DNA of 64,000 bases from Martinezella rhizogenes (GCA_013322215.1 JAAMEZ010000056.1:1-64000); one strand, 5' to 3'; positions 16,540 through 25,173 are shown, counted from the first letter of the stretch. A program made the numbers and translations. The notes: generated by a model from the letters alone, not told the origin.

Positions 16540-17543
16540 TGCAGGAAATCTGGATCGACTATCTCAATGCCATAGACGCCAAGGCCCTGGCGCTTTCCAA
16601 TGACGAAATCCTCGACGCCGTGACCAAGGCGCTCGATGCGCAGGGGCGCGGCGAGACTGTTATCGAGCCTCGCGTTCATCTCGTACCTGAGAGTTCCGAT
16701 AAGGGGCATTTCAATGTGCTGCGCGGCTATGTGAAGCCGCTTGACTATGCCGGCGTCAAGGTCGTCGGGGATTTCGTCGACAACTACAAACAGGGCCTGC
16801 CTTCGGAATTGGCGGTCCTCAATCTGTTCGATCCGCGAACCGGCGTACCGAAGGCCATCATCGACGCGACGGCGATCACGGACATGCGCACCGGCGCCGT
16901 CACGGCTATCGGCGCGCGTCATCTCGCGCGCAAGGACAGCAAGATCCTCGGCCATATCGGCGCGCGCGGCACCTCCTACTGGAACGTGCGCCTGCTCGAC
17001 CACATTTTCGATTTCGATGAAATCCGCGTGCATTCGCGCCGTCCGGAAAGCCGGGACGCTTTCGCCGCGCGGCTGGAAAAGGATCTCGGCAAGAAAATCA
17101 TCGTGACGGACAATTGGGAGGATTGCCTGAAGGGCGCCGATATCATGATCGAGGCGAGCCGCCTGCCGGAGCCGACACCGCTTTTCAAGACTGCCTGGGT
17201 CAAGAAAGGCGCCTTCGTCGTGCCTTACGGAACGATGAGTGCGCTCGAATTCGACCTAACCGACATTATGGACAAGGTCGTCGTCGATGACTGGGGACAA
17301 TGCGGACCGGGGCGTCCCTTCGGGGCCCTTCGCCGCCATGTCGACGAAGGCAAGGTGACGGCTGAGACGCTGCATGCCGAAATCGGTCAGATCGTCTGCG
17401 GCGCCAGGCCAGGCCGTGAAAGCGATGACGAGACCATCCTCTTCTGGCATCGCGGCCTCAGCACGACCGATGTCGCGCTCGGCGCGGCAATGGTGGAGAA
17501 GGCTAGACGCATGAATATCGGCCAGCGGCTCCGGTTCGCGTGA
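16539..17543 (+). CDS. ornithine cyclodeaminase/mu-crystallin family protein
   Basis: The 334-residue cytoplasmic protein shows the family features: KVVGDFVDNYKQGLPSELAVL near residue 73, IDATAITDMRTGAVTAIGARHLAR near 107 (the Thr-Asp-x-Arg-Thr-Gly segment), and a Rossmann half with HIGARGTSYWN near 139, where the usual GxGxQ is GARGTS. Members bind NAD(P) and act as cyclodeaminases, amino acid dehydrogenases or imine reductases. The ATG shares one base with the stop of the lyase homologue, so the two are coupled and probably act on the same compound. Confidence 0.82.
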   Translation: MQEIWIDYLNAIDAKALALSNDEILDAVTKALDAQGRGETVIEPRVHLVPESSDKGHFNVLRGYVKPLDYAGVKVVGDFVDNYKQGLPSELAVLNLFDPRTGVPKAIIDATAITDMRTGAVTAIGARHLARKDSKILGHIGARGTSYWNVRLLDHIFDFDEIRVHSRRPESRDAFAARLEKDLGKKIIVTDNWEDCLKGADIMIEASRLPEPTPLFKTAWVKKGAFVVPYGTMSALEFDLTDIMDKVVVDDWGQCGPGRPFGALRRHVDEGKVTAETLHAEIGQIVCGARPGRESDDETILFWHRGLSTTDVALGAAMVEKARRMNIGQRLRFA

Positions 17544-17549
17544 CGCGTA

Positions 17550-18359
17550 ATGAGGACTCCCCCTGTCATTGCCTGCTCGCGAATGTACAATCTGAGCCCC
17601 AAGATATTGGGGCTTTGGGACAGGTTTTTCCATTGGCTTGCGGATCGATCGGGCGTTGAGCTTGAAGTCATAGCCCATGCCGCGCCAGCGCCTCTGTCCG
17701 AATTATGGGCGCGTCCGGACATGGGCGCCGTTTTCATGTGCGGCTTTCCGTTCTCCCGGCTATTGCCGGCGGAGCGCCCGCAGCCAGTGGCAGCGCCCAT
17801 CTCGCTGGCGGACTGGGCAAACAGGCAGCCAGTCTATGCGAGCCATATCGTCGCCGCTCGGGATAAGCCGCTTATGGAGGCTGATCTTGCAACAGCATGC
17901 TGGGGCTGGACGGTGCGAGACTCTCAGTCCGGCTATAATGCGCCGCGAGAATTCTTTGCCACGCTTGCGGATAGGCCTACAGCGGCGCAAATCGTCGGCC
18001 CGCTCCTCAATCCACGCGGCGTGGTCGACGCCATTCGTTCAGGTGCCATAGATGTCGGCGCCATCGACGCCTATGCCTTTCAGCTCATGGCAATGCACGA
18101 GCCGGACATGATCGCGCCGTTGCGCATCGTGGCCACCACGAAGCCTGCGCCCTTCCCCCTGCTGGTGGCCTCTCGACAGCAATCGCCGGAACTTGTCGAC
18201 GCACTACGTGCCGCTCTTCTCCGTGCGCACCGCGATCCGCAAGGAAGTGAAATTCTCAAATCACTCGGCCTGGCTGCCTTTGCCGAGGCGGATGTTGCCG
18301 CTTATGACCAGCTTCCTGCAAGAGCGCGGGCCATCGATGCTGCTCTCGGGACATGGTGA
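17550..18359 (+). CDS. PhnD/NMT1-like substrate-binding domain protein without a signal peptide
   Basis: The 269-residue protein looks like the phosphonate/phosphate-binding PBP type-2 fold: WGWTVRDSQSGYNAPREFFA near residue 113, a GPLLNPRGVVDAIRSGAIDVGAIDAYAF segment near 150-178, and PAPFPLLVAS near 200. It has no N-terminal signal peptide or lipobox; it starts MRTPPVIACSRMYNLSP. It lies 6 bases after the cyclodeaminase stop. Either it is a cytoplasmic binding protein or enzyme built on this fold, or it is exported in another way. No transporter gene is adjacent. Confidence 0.68.
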   Translation: MRTPPVIACSRMYNLSPKILGLWDRFFHWLADRSGVELEVIAHAAPAPLSELWARPDMGAVFMCGFPFSRLLPAERPQPVAAPISLADWANRQPVYASHIVAARDKPLMEADLATACWGWTVRDSQSGYNAPREFFATLADRPTAAQIVGPLLNPRGVVDAIRSGAIDVGAIDAYAFQLMAMHEPDMIAPLRIVATTKPAPFPLLVASRQQSPELVDALRAALLRAHRDPQGSEILKSLGLAAFAEADVAAYDQLPARARAIDAALGTW

Positions 18360-18390
18360 AGTTCGGGCGAGCTAGTCAATAGCCGGCACA

Positions 18391-18972
18391 TTATGCGCTG
18401 GCGACCTGCTTCAATAATTTCTTTGCTGCAAGGCCCAGGCATTCCTCGAAGGCCGTCAGGTCCAGAAAGAGCTGATCCGGCGCGACTTGGCGTGTGACGA
18501 TGACGCCGTCACGTACCGCTATGCCGCCGTCGAGCATCAGATTGTCGGTCATATCGAAGTTTTCCAGCGACATGCCGTCGGGACCGCGGTGGCGTCCGTC
18601 CTCGCCAAGTTGAACATCGCCGCCATAGAGCTTGCTCACACGCTCGAAATGATTGTCGGTGCAGTTGGAAAAGGCAAATGCCGGGCAGCCGCGGGCACAC
18701 ATGAAGCCAAGTTCGAAGGCCGTGCCGATATCGGCCGCGACGCCACGAAACGGCGTCAGATTGGCGATGATGAGATCGGCGCTCGTCATCAGTTTCTCGT
18801 TGATGGAACTGATGGCAAGGCCACGCTGCCGACGCGTCTCCGTCTCAGGCACGGCAAGATCGCCGGGTGAAACCGGCGTAAAGCCATAGCGACGCGCCAG
18901 CGCGATCTTGCGATCGAGGATTTCCCTAGCGTTCGGGAGGAAGACTTCCGGGCCTGCCAGATATGCTCTCAA
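18391..18972 (-). CDS. nucleoside 2-deoxyribosyltransferase family protein
   Basis: The 193-residue protein begins MRAYLAGPEVFLPNA, the substrate-binding start of the family. ADLIIANLTPFRG near residue 66 and ADIGTAFELGFMCARG near 80 carry the catalytic glutamate region. Such enzymes transfer deoxyribose between nucleobases or hydrolyse modified nucleosides in the cytoplasm. It converges on the lyase/cyclodeaminase/PhnD-like operon, with 31 bases between the stops. A functional link is possible but not shown. Confidence 0.8.
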   Translation of the reverse strand: MRAYLAGPEVFLPNAREILDRKIALARRYGFTPVSPGDLAVPETETRRQRGLAISSINEKLMTSADLIIANLTPFRGVAADIGTAFELGFMCARGCPAFAFSNCTDNHFERVSKLYGGDVQLGEDGRHRGPDGMSLENFDMTDNLMLDGGIAVRDGVIVTRQVAPDQLFLDLTAFEECLGLAAKKLLKQVASA

Positions 18973-19188
18973 TGCATTGCCTCTTTGACAGAATATTGCA
19001 CCGCGGGAGTTGCGGGACCATATGAAGCCTATGGCCGATTCAAGGCTCTTCTGCCATAGCCGGACACATAATTTATGAAATCGCGAAATAACGGCGATTG
19101 CCGTTCCCGGTCACTGGCGACACGCGTATAGTTCTATTCGGATCGAATAGCGCTCACGATCCATGACAGAATTTGTGGGGTATAGAAA

Positions 19189-20436
19189 ATGCAATCTTCT
19201 CTTGAGGCAGTTGCCGCCGCGACCCAGGACGACCAAGGCAGCTGGCCGACAAAACAAAGCAAGATCCTCGATTGGCTTATGAATGATGTCCGCGAGCAGC
19301 GATTCATCGACAATATCCTCGTCGAACTCTGCGAGAAAATGCGGGCAGTCGGTGTTCCGATCGGAAGAGCGACGATGCACTTCAGAACGCTGCATCCGCA
19401 ATGGCTCGGCGCGAGGATTCTGTGGCGCACCGGTATGAAAGAGGCGGATATCGCAACCTTCAGTTACGGCGTGGAGAAAACGCCTCAGTTTCTGGCAAGC
19501 CCTATCAACGAAATCTTCAACGGTGCGACGGAAGTCCGGAAAAATCTCGAGATTTGCGAAAAGGTAGAGCTGAACTATCCGCTTTATAAGGAAATGCATG
19601 CGGAAGGGCTGACTGATTATATTGCCTGGCCGATTTATCATACGCTTGGCAAGCGCCATATCGTGACCTTTGCCTCGGATGCTCCCGGCGGCTTTACCGA
19701 ACAGCACGTTACCTTCTTGAAGGACCTGCTACCGGCCCTGACGATGGTGACCGAGATCCGTTTGAAAAACATCATGGCGCGCACGCTCCTGCGCACCTAT
19801 GTCGGGCCGCATGCCAGCGAAAAGATCCTGGCTGGCGCCACGACGCGTGGCAGCGGCACGACCGTCGGCGCGGCGATCCTCATTTGCGACTTGCGCGACT
19901 TCACCACGATCTCGGACATGTGGCCGCGCGACGATGTCATTGAGCTGCTCAATGGCTATTTCGACGCGATGGTCGATCCGATCGAAAAGCATGGCGGCGA
20001 GATCCTCAAATTCATGGGTGACGGCCTGTTGGCCATTTTCCCGCTGAGCGATCCGAATGCCTGTCACAATCTTCTTCTTGCCATCAGCGAGGCGCAGGCG
20101 AGTGTTGCTGTACTCAACGAGGAAAATCGCAAGCATGGCCGTGAAGTGCTGCGCTACGGTGTCGGCGTGCATGTCGGCGATGTGATGTACGGCAATATTG
20201 GCTCGCGCACGCGTCTTGATTTCACGGTCATCGGTCCGGCCGTCAATATCGCCTCACGGCTCGAATCTCTGACGAAGGAGGTCAAGCGGCCGGTGCTCCT
20301 GTCCAAGGCCTTCGTCGATATGGCCGGCTGCCAGCGGGATATGGAAAGCCTCGGCTCCTTCCCTCTCAAGGGCCTTGGAGAACCGGTCGATGTGTTCGCC
20401 TTTGCCGCCAAGGAAATCTTGCTTCAACATGGTTGA
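19189..20436 (+). CDS. class III adenylate/guanylate cyclase with an N-terminal sensor-like domain
   Basis: Residues about 1-190 form a GAF-like region often annotated as uncharacterised in rhizobial cyclases. Residues about 215-400 form a class III catalytic domain: metal-binding ILICDLRDFTTIS near 225, ILKFMGDGLLAIF near 271 with the base-recognising lysine and second metal aspartate, and LDFTVIGPAVNIASRLE near 344 with the transition-state asparagine and arginine. All key residues are present, so it should make a cyclic nucleotide, most likely cAMP. It has no membrane segment. It is monocistronic. Confidence 0.87.
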   Translation: MQSSLEAVAAATQDDQGSWPTKQSKILDWLMNDVREQRFIDNILVELCEKMRAVGVPIGRATMHFRTLHPQWLGARILWRTGMKEADIATFSYGVEKTPQFLASPINEIFNGATEVRKNLEICEKVELNYPLYKEMHAEGLTDYIAWPIYHTLGKRHIVTFASDAPGGFTEQHVTFLKDLLPALTMVTEIRLKNIMARTLLRTYVGPHASEKILAGATTRGSGTTVGAAILICDLRDFTTISDMWPRDDVIELLNGYFDAMVDPIEKHGGEILKFMGDGLLAIFPLSDPNACHNLLLAISEAQASVAVLNEENRKHGREVLRYGVGVHVGDVMYGNIGSRTRLDFTVIGPAVNIASRLESLTKEVKRPVLLSKAFVDMAGCQRDMESLGSFPLKGLGEPVDVFAFAAKEILLQHG

Positions 20437-20443
20437 TGGGTAA

Positions 20444-20464
20444 GCAGGGCGAGCTTTGCCCTGC
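20444..20464 (+). terminator. short hairpin after the cyclase gene
   Basis: GCAGGGC and GCCCTGC flank a 7-base loop starting 8 bases after the stop. There is no U-run immediately after, so this is a weak terminator at best. Confidence 0.35.
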
Positions 20465-20687
20465 AAATCCTCGATTTTGTACGGCGCGATTCAGTCGGTA
20501 GCAAAACGTGAAATGGCCAAAGGGTGCCGTGGCGGATGGACTTCCCTATATTGTGAATTGGATCATGACGATAGCCGCCTTATTTTTGGGATCGTTCTGC
20601 GCGTACGAACGTTAAGTAAGGGTTGATTCTATCGGCTCGACCACGAGGGTGCCTGCCACCCATAATACTCTGACAAGGAGAAAACAG

Positions 20688-21212
20688 ATGAGAAAAATCC
20701 TGACCCTGGCGTTTTCAGCAGCATCGTTGATCGTTGCGGGCGCGGCGGTGGCACGGGCGGCAGATATGCCGACGACCTATCGCGAAGAAGAGCCAGACCA
20801 GCGCAACGGCGTGAAGATCGGCTACCTCGAATGCGAAATCGGCGGCGGTGTCGGCTATGTACTCGGCTCGGCGAAAGAGGTGGATTGCACCTTCCATTCG
20901 ACGGTCGGTCGCGAGCGCGTTGATCATTATACCGGTGCGATCCGAAAGATGGGCGTCGATCTCGGCTTCACGACCCGCAGCCGGCTCGTCTGGCTGGTCT
21001 TCGCACCGACAGCCGGCTACCATCACGGTTCTCTGAGCGGCCTCTATCAGGGTGCCACCGTTGAGGCGACCGTTGGCGCCGGTGTCGGCACGAACATTCT
21101 CGTCGGCGGCACCTCCGGTTCCATCCATCTTCAGACCGTGAGCGTGACCGGTCAACTCGGCCTGAACGTCGCTGCAACTGGCACGTCGGTGACCCTGACC
21201 TCGGCCGATTGA
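20688..21212 (+). CDS. DUF992 family secreted protein
   Basis: The 174-residue protein has a Sec signal peptide (residues 1-24, ending ARAAD) and the DUF992 pattern: GVKIGYLECEIGGGVGYVLGS, a second cysteine in VDCTF, IRKMGVDLGFTT, and glycine-rich beta-strand sequence with GVGTNILVGG. The two cysteines probably form a disulfide in the periplasm. Function is unknown; the family is common in rhizobia. AAGGAG precedes the ATG at 20688. A terminator follows, so it is a single-gene unit. Confidence 0.82.
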   Translation: MRKILTLAFSAASLIVAGAAVARAADMPTTYREEEPDQRNGVKIGYLECEIGGGVGYVLGSAKEVDCTFHSTVGRERVDHYTGAIRKMGVDLGFTTRSRLVWLVFAPTAGYHHGSLSGLYQGATVEATVGAGVGTNILVGGTSGSIHLQTVSVTGQLGLNVAATGTSVTLTSAD

Positions 21213-21240
21213 GGCTTTCGGCCACGATCTTAAACCATGG

Positions 21241-21280
21241 TATGGCCGCTTCTGCCTGGCGCTGGAGCGGCCATATTTTT
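21241..21280 (+). terminator. rho-independent terminator of the DUF992 gene
   Basis: TATGGCCGCT (21241-21250) pairs perfectly with AGCGGCCATA (21266-21275) and is followed by TTTTT. Confidence 0.8.
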
Positions 21281-21399
21281 ATGGGCGGTGGCGTCGGTCC
21301 GTTTCGGATATTGCGTTTTCCAGTGCGAAATCGATTTCTCGCCGCATTCGCCCAGCGCTATAGCTGTTCAAAACCCAGAGATTCTTTGGAGCCAGAGTC

Positions 21400-22632
21400 A
21401 TGACCGATACCGTCACCGATCGCTTTCTTCGTTACGTTGTCATCGATACGCAATCGGATCCGACTTCAGCCACGCAACCCTCCACCGCAAAGCAAAAGAA
21501 TCTTGGACGCGTTCTCGTCGAGGAATTGCTGGCGATCGGGCTTGGCGATGCGCATCTGGACGAACATGGCTACGTCTACGCCACCATTCCTTCGAATGTC
21601 GACAAGCCGGTTCCTGTGATCTGCTTCTGTTCGCACATGGACACAGCGCCAGATTTCACCGGTACGAACGTCAAGCCGCAGATCGTGCGCAACTATTCCG
21701 GCGGTGATATCCGCCTCAGCGGCGATCCGCAGCAGGTCATTCGCGTTGACGAGCACCCTGCCCTGCGCGATCAGATCGGCAATGACATCATTACGTCGGA
21801 CGGCACGACGCTGCTCGGGGCCGATGACAAGGCAGGTCTCGCCGAAATCATCGCGGCGGCGAAATATCTCGTCGACAATCCCGACATCCCCCACGGCACG
21901 ATCAAGCTCCTGCTTACGACCGATGAGGAGATCGGACGAGGTGTCGACAAGGTCGATCTGAAGAAGCTGGGAGCACAATTCGCCTATACGGTCGATGGCG
22001 AAACGGCTGGGCACATAGAAGACGAGACTTTTTCCGCCGACAGTGTCGAGGTCGTCATCCATGGCGTTGCCATCCATCCAGGCTTTGCCAAAGGAAAGAT
22101 GGAAAATGCCATCAGAATTGCTGGCGCGATCATCGACGGGCTGCCGAAGGATATGGCCCCGGAAACCACGGACGGCCGGGACGGCTTCATCCATCCCACT
22201 GGCGTCAGCGGCTCTATGGAAAAGGCTTCACTCGGCTTCATCATCCGCGATTTCGACGAGCCGGGCCTTGTCGAAAAGGAGACTATGCTGGAGGCGATCG
22301 TCAAGAATGTCATGAAGGCCTATCCCGGCTCCTCGCACACGTTCACCGTTCGGCATCAATATCGCAACATGAAGACGATCCTCGATCGCCATCCGGAAAT
22401 CGTTGAAAATGCCGTCGAGGCAATCCGTCGTGCCGGCATGACCCCGGTGCGCGGCAGCATTCGCGGCGGCACGGATGGCTCCAGGCTTTCCTTCATGGGC
22501 TTGCCATGCGCCAATATCTTTGCCGGCGGACATGCCTTTCATTCGCCGCTGGAATGGGTGAGCCGGCAGGATATGGAAAGAGCCGTCAAGACGCTCGTCG
22601 AGTTGGCGAAAGTGTGGGCGGAGCGATCCTGA
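21400..22632 (+). CDS. pepT: peptidase T (tripeptide aminopeptidase, M20B)
   Basis: The 410-residue cytoplasmic metallopeptidase matches PepT in length and motifs: SHMDTAPDFTG near residue 78 (first zinc ligand), LLGADDKAGLAEI near 140 (bridging aspartate), TTDEEIGRGVD near 173 (catalytic Glu and ligand), TVDGETAGH near 196, and the last histidine in GGHAFHSPLEWV near 379. It removes the N-terminal residue from tripeptides. The ATG at 21400 follows GGAGCC. It appears monocistronic. Confidence 0.93.
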   Translation: MTDTVTDRFLRYVVIDTQSDPTSATQPSTAKQKNLGRVLVEELLAIGLGDAHLDEHGYVYATIPSNVDKPVPVICFCSHMDTAPDFTGTNVKPQIVRNYSGGDIRLSGDPQQVIRVDEHPALRDQIGNDIITSDGTTLLGADDKAGLAEIIAAAKYLVDNPDIPHGTIKLLLTTDEEIGRGVDKVDLKKLGAQFAYTVDGETAGHIEDETFSADSVEVVIHGVAIHPGFAKGKMENAIRIAGAIIDGLPKDMAPETTDGRDGFIHPTGVSGSMEKASLGFIIRDFDEPGLVEKETMLEAIVKNVMKAYPGSSHTFTVRHQYRNMKTILDRHPEIVENAVEAIRRAGMTPVRGSIRGGTDGSRLSFMGLPCANIFAGGHAFHSPLEWVSRQDMERAVKTLVELAKVWAERS

Positions 22633-22904
22633 GCGCCCCGAGAATAGGCCTCATTCATTCTTTGGAAGCCTAGTAACCCTGTCGCGGAACAGGTCATTTT
22701 CGTCTACCTGGAACTAAACTCCTTGTCATTATGCAAGCCATCCGTGAATTTTTATATTGAAGCATTACTAAATTAGATTATTCTGTAGTGTAGTCTTGGG
22801 AGGAGAGGAGAATAGGCAAGCCCCTTCATTCCAACTCTACGGTGCGCGCGCTCCGGCAATCAGAAACAGGCTGACAAAAGCCTAAGCTGAAACGGAGTTT
22901 AGTC
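22633..22904. other. AT-rich intergenic region
   Basis: The stretch contains an AT-rich core around 22740-22790 and a GGAGGAGAGGAG run at 22800 with no open frame after it. It probably holds the promoter and a long leader of the glycine-rich protein gene; no specific promoter is clear. Confidence 0.35.
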
Positions 22905-23696
22905 ATGAGAGTACAATATTCACGGATGGCAATCGCTGCATCCGCATTTCTTCTATTGGCCTCGGCAAGTTATGCAGAGCCCGGCGGCGGGACGGATCAC
23001 GGCGGTAGCCGGTCCGGAAGCGGCGGACTGGGTGCGGGTGTTGGCGTGTCGGTCGGCGGTATCAACGCTGGTTTGGGCGCCGGGCTCGGCTCCAATGGGC
23101 TTAATGCCGGCGTCGGAGCTTCCGTCGGCGGCACGAACGGCGTCAATGCCGGAGCGGGTGCTTCCGTATCCGGAACGAGTGGCGTCAATGCGGGCGTCGG
23201 TGCATCTGTTGGCGGCTCCAGCGGAGTGAATGCCGGTGTGGGTGCATCCGCCAATAGCAATGGCGTCAACGCTGGTCTCGGCGCTTCGGTTGGAGGCTCA
23301 AGCGGTGTCAACGCCGGCGCCGGCGTCTCCGTCGGTGGATCCGGAGTAGGCGTCGGTGTGGGTGTCGGCGTCGGCGGGAGCGGTTCAGGCAGCGGAAGCG
23401 GCGGTGGAACCGGCAGCGGGACTGGTGGCACCGGATCCACAGGTGGAACCGGCTCCAGCGGAACCGGTATGGCAACCGGAGGGACAGGCGGCGCGAGCGG
23501 CTTCGGGCTGGGTTCGGGCAATTCCGGCACGGGATCGAGCACGCGCACGCTTGCCGCTTTCCGCACCATGTCGAGCGCTGAGCAGAAACGTATGCTGATT
23601 GCCTGTCGTCAGGTGACGGCATCCGGCAATTTCGACGCTGGTCTTGTCAGCCTTTGCCGGCTGCTGCGCAGTACGGCAAGCGCCGGTGGCCTATAG
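22905..23696 (+). CDS. secreted glycine-rich repeat protein with a conserved Cys-containing C-terminus
   Basis: The 263-residue protein has a Sec signal peptide of about 24 residues (ending SYA). Residues 40-150 contain about six imperfect tandem repeats around GVNAGVGASVGGSS, with variable V/A/L positions. A valine-glycine run and a Gly/Ser/Thr-rich stretch follow to about 205. The last 45 residues are different: a helical segment MSSAEQKRMLIACRQVTASG and then DAGLVSLCRLL, with two cysteines. The layout suggests an extended surface or matrix protein with a small disulfide-bonded end. It is not similar to a named protein that I recognise. The repeats may vary in number between strains. Confidence 0.72.
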   Translation: MRVQYSRMAIAASAFLLLASASYAEPGGGTDHGGSRSGSGGLGAGVGVSVGGINAGLGAGLGSNGLNAGVGASVGGTNGVNAGAGASVSGTSGVNAGVGASVGGSSGVNAGVGASANSNGVNAGLGASVGGSSGVNAGAGVSVGGSGVGVGVGVGVGGSGSGSGSGGGTGSGTGGTGSTGGTGSSGTGMATGGTGGASGFGLGSGNSGTGSSTRTLAAFRTMSSAEQKRMLIACRQVTASGNFDAGLVSLCRLLRSTASAGGL

Positions 23697-23724
23697 GCGG
23701 CTCGCCGCCCCTTCGCTTTAGAGC

Positions 23725-23768
23725 AAAAGTCTGCGCCCGTTGCCTTGATATCGGCAATGGGCGCGGAC
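23725..23768 (-). terminator. convergent terminator, best on the minus strand
   Basis: A 16-bp stem (23729-23744 with 23753-23768, including G-U pairs) over an 8-base loop. On the minus strand it is followed by TTTTGC and begins 12 bases after the stop of the gene at 23780. Confidence 0.6.
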
Positions 23769-23779
23769 ACGTGTCCCAA

Positions 23780-24400
23780 TTACCAGTCTGCGCGGGCCAC
23801 ATTGTCGATCATCTGCCGGCTGCGGCGCAACATCATGCCTGGGGCATCCACGGCTCTGTTCAAAAGGTTGCGAGCGCCGGTGAGCGGATGAAATCCCACC
23901 CTTTCCTCCTCCAACACGGGAGGCGGATCGTCGTTTGCAACAGGCGGAGTTGCTTCTGCATATTCCGGGCGACCTGTTATCAGCGGGTCTTGTGTTTCGC
24001 ATTGCGGCAGGCAACGGTCGAAGTGCTCCACGTCACCGGATGACGCGACCTTAGTCTTTGCGACATCGGAATGCGATGCAACGCGCTTTATCGGCGGATT
24101 GGTCTTGGCCATGGCAGCAAGCGGCGACGGCTGCGGAATTGGCACTGACATCTGCGGCTTTGCTGGGCTCGCATCAACTGCCGACTGCAACTGGTTCATG
24201 GCAAGCTGCGGTGCGGGTGCTGCGCTATTGATCGCGACGCGGCCGCTGTCGTCGATGAATTGCATGGTTCGGTCGACGGGACCGGTTTGAACAATCACAT
24301 AGAGAGCGCCGACAACGGTACCGCAAACAGCAAGCCCCGAACCCAGCCTTCGGGTCGTCTCGCTTTGACCATTCCACCATCTCATAGGCTGCGCATCCAT
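23780..24400 (-). CDS. hypothetical membrane-anchored protein
   Basis: The 206-residue protein has one predicted transmembrane segment (residues about 20-40, GSGLAVCGTVVGALYVIVQT) after a short basic N-terminus. A low-complexity Pro/Ala/Ser-rich region to about 130 follows, with a pair of cysteines in RCLPQCE, and then a short conserved-looking end FHPLTGARNLLNRAVDAPGMMLRRSR. I do not recognise a family. It may be periplasmic with a flexible linker. GGAGCG precedes the ATG. It is separated from the GST gene by about 150 bases. Confidence 0.6.
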   Translation of the reverse strand: MDAQPMRWWNGQSETTRRLGSGLAVCGTVVGALYVIVQTGPVDRTMQFIDDSGRVAINSAAPAPQLAMNQLQSAVDASPAKPQMSVPIPQPSPLAAMAKTNPPIKRVASHSDVAKTKVASSGDVEHFDRCLPQCETQDPLITGRPEYAEATPPVANDDPPPVLEEERVGFHPLTGARNLLNRAVDAPGMMLRRSRQMIDNVARADW

Positions 24401-24549
24401 TGAACGCTCCTTTAGACAAAATCTCGGATAGCAATCTTCATGCGAAGTGTGGCGCGGCTTTTACCGAAACATGGCCAATTGCAGACCTTTTGCAAAGAAA
24501 TGTTGACGGATGCGCTGTGTACATCGGCGCGGCGCGTATGAGCTGCCGC

Positions 24550-25173
24550 TCAAGGGCCGCCATTCAGCCCGTGCATCTGAAAGCCGCTTCTGGAGCACAG
24601 CCGTTCGTAATACGCCTCGATAACAGGCAGATGCGGCTTTTCGGCCGGCAACGCGTGCCAGCGATGGAGCGACAGGCCGATCGGAATATCGGCAAGAGTG
24701 AAGCTCTCGCCGCAGACATAGCCGCCCTGTCGATCGATTTCGATGCCGATGCGGGCCACCAAGTCCGAAAATGCCGCTACCGAGCGCGCAATGGCCTCCT
24801 TGTTTTGATAGTCTGGATTTCGGCGCACGAGTCCCTGAAAGGCAATCCGCCAACTGTTGTTGAAATCGGAAACCTGCCAGTCCATCCATTTTTCGATTGA
24901 AGCGCGCAGCCTTGCATCATCCGGCAGCAGATCTTTGCGCCCGCGACTGGCGGTAAGATAACGCAGGATCGTGTTTGATTCCCACAGAACGAAACCGGCA
25001 TCATCGATCACCGGCACCATGCCGACCGGATTGAGGCGCAGAAATTCCGGCTCCGATGTCGATCGCGTTCCGCCGCCCCAGTTCTCCATGCGATAGGCAA
25101 GGTTCAACTCCTCGCACAGCCAAAGAACCTTACGGACGTTAATGGAGGCGCGGTAGCCGAAGATCGTCAGCAT
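24550..25173 (-). CDS. glutathione S-transferase family protein
   Basis: The 207-residue protein has a thioredoxin-like N-terminal domain: MLTIFGYRASINVRKVLW, then NPVGMVPVIDDAGFVLWESNTILRYL around residues 48-75, containing the cis-proline and the Glu-Ser glutathione-binding pair. The C-terminal all-helical domain includes GGYVCGESFTLADIPIGLSL near 150. It conjugates or reduces electrophiles with glutathione in the cytoplasm. The ATG overlaps the stop codon of a 40-codon frame upstream (TGATG), which implies coupled translation. Confidence 0.85.
   Translation of the reverse strand: MLTIFGYRASINVRKVLWLCEELNLAYRMENWGGGTRSTSEPEFLRLNPVGMVPVIDDAGFVLWESNTILRYLTASRGRKDLLPDDARLRASIEKWMDWQVSDFNNSWRIAFQGLVRRNPDYQNKEAIARSVAAFSDLVARIGIEIDRQGGYVCGESFTLADIPIGLSLHRWHALPAEKPHLPVIEAYYERLCSRSGFQMHGLNGGP

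Noticed and set aside
23041..23400. Repeat array considered as CRISPR-like
   Set aside because: The repeats are in frame, degenerate and code for Gly/Val/Ala-rich protein; there are no unique spacers of constant length between identical repeats.
22997..23569. 190-codon Pro-rich minus-strand frame opposite the glycine-rich repeat gene
   Set aside because: It is the antisense reading of the Gly-rich repeats (GGN read as NCC); the plus-strand gene has a signal peptide and an unrelated conserved end.
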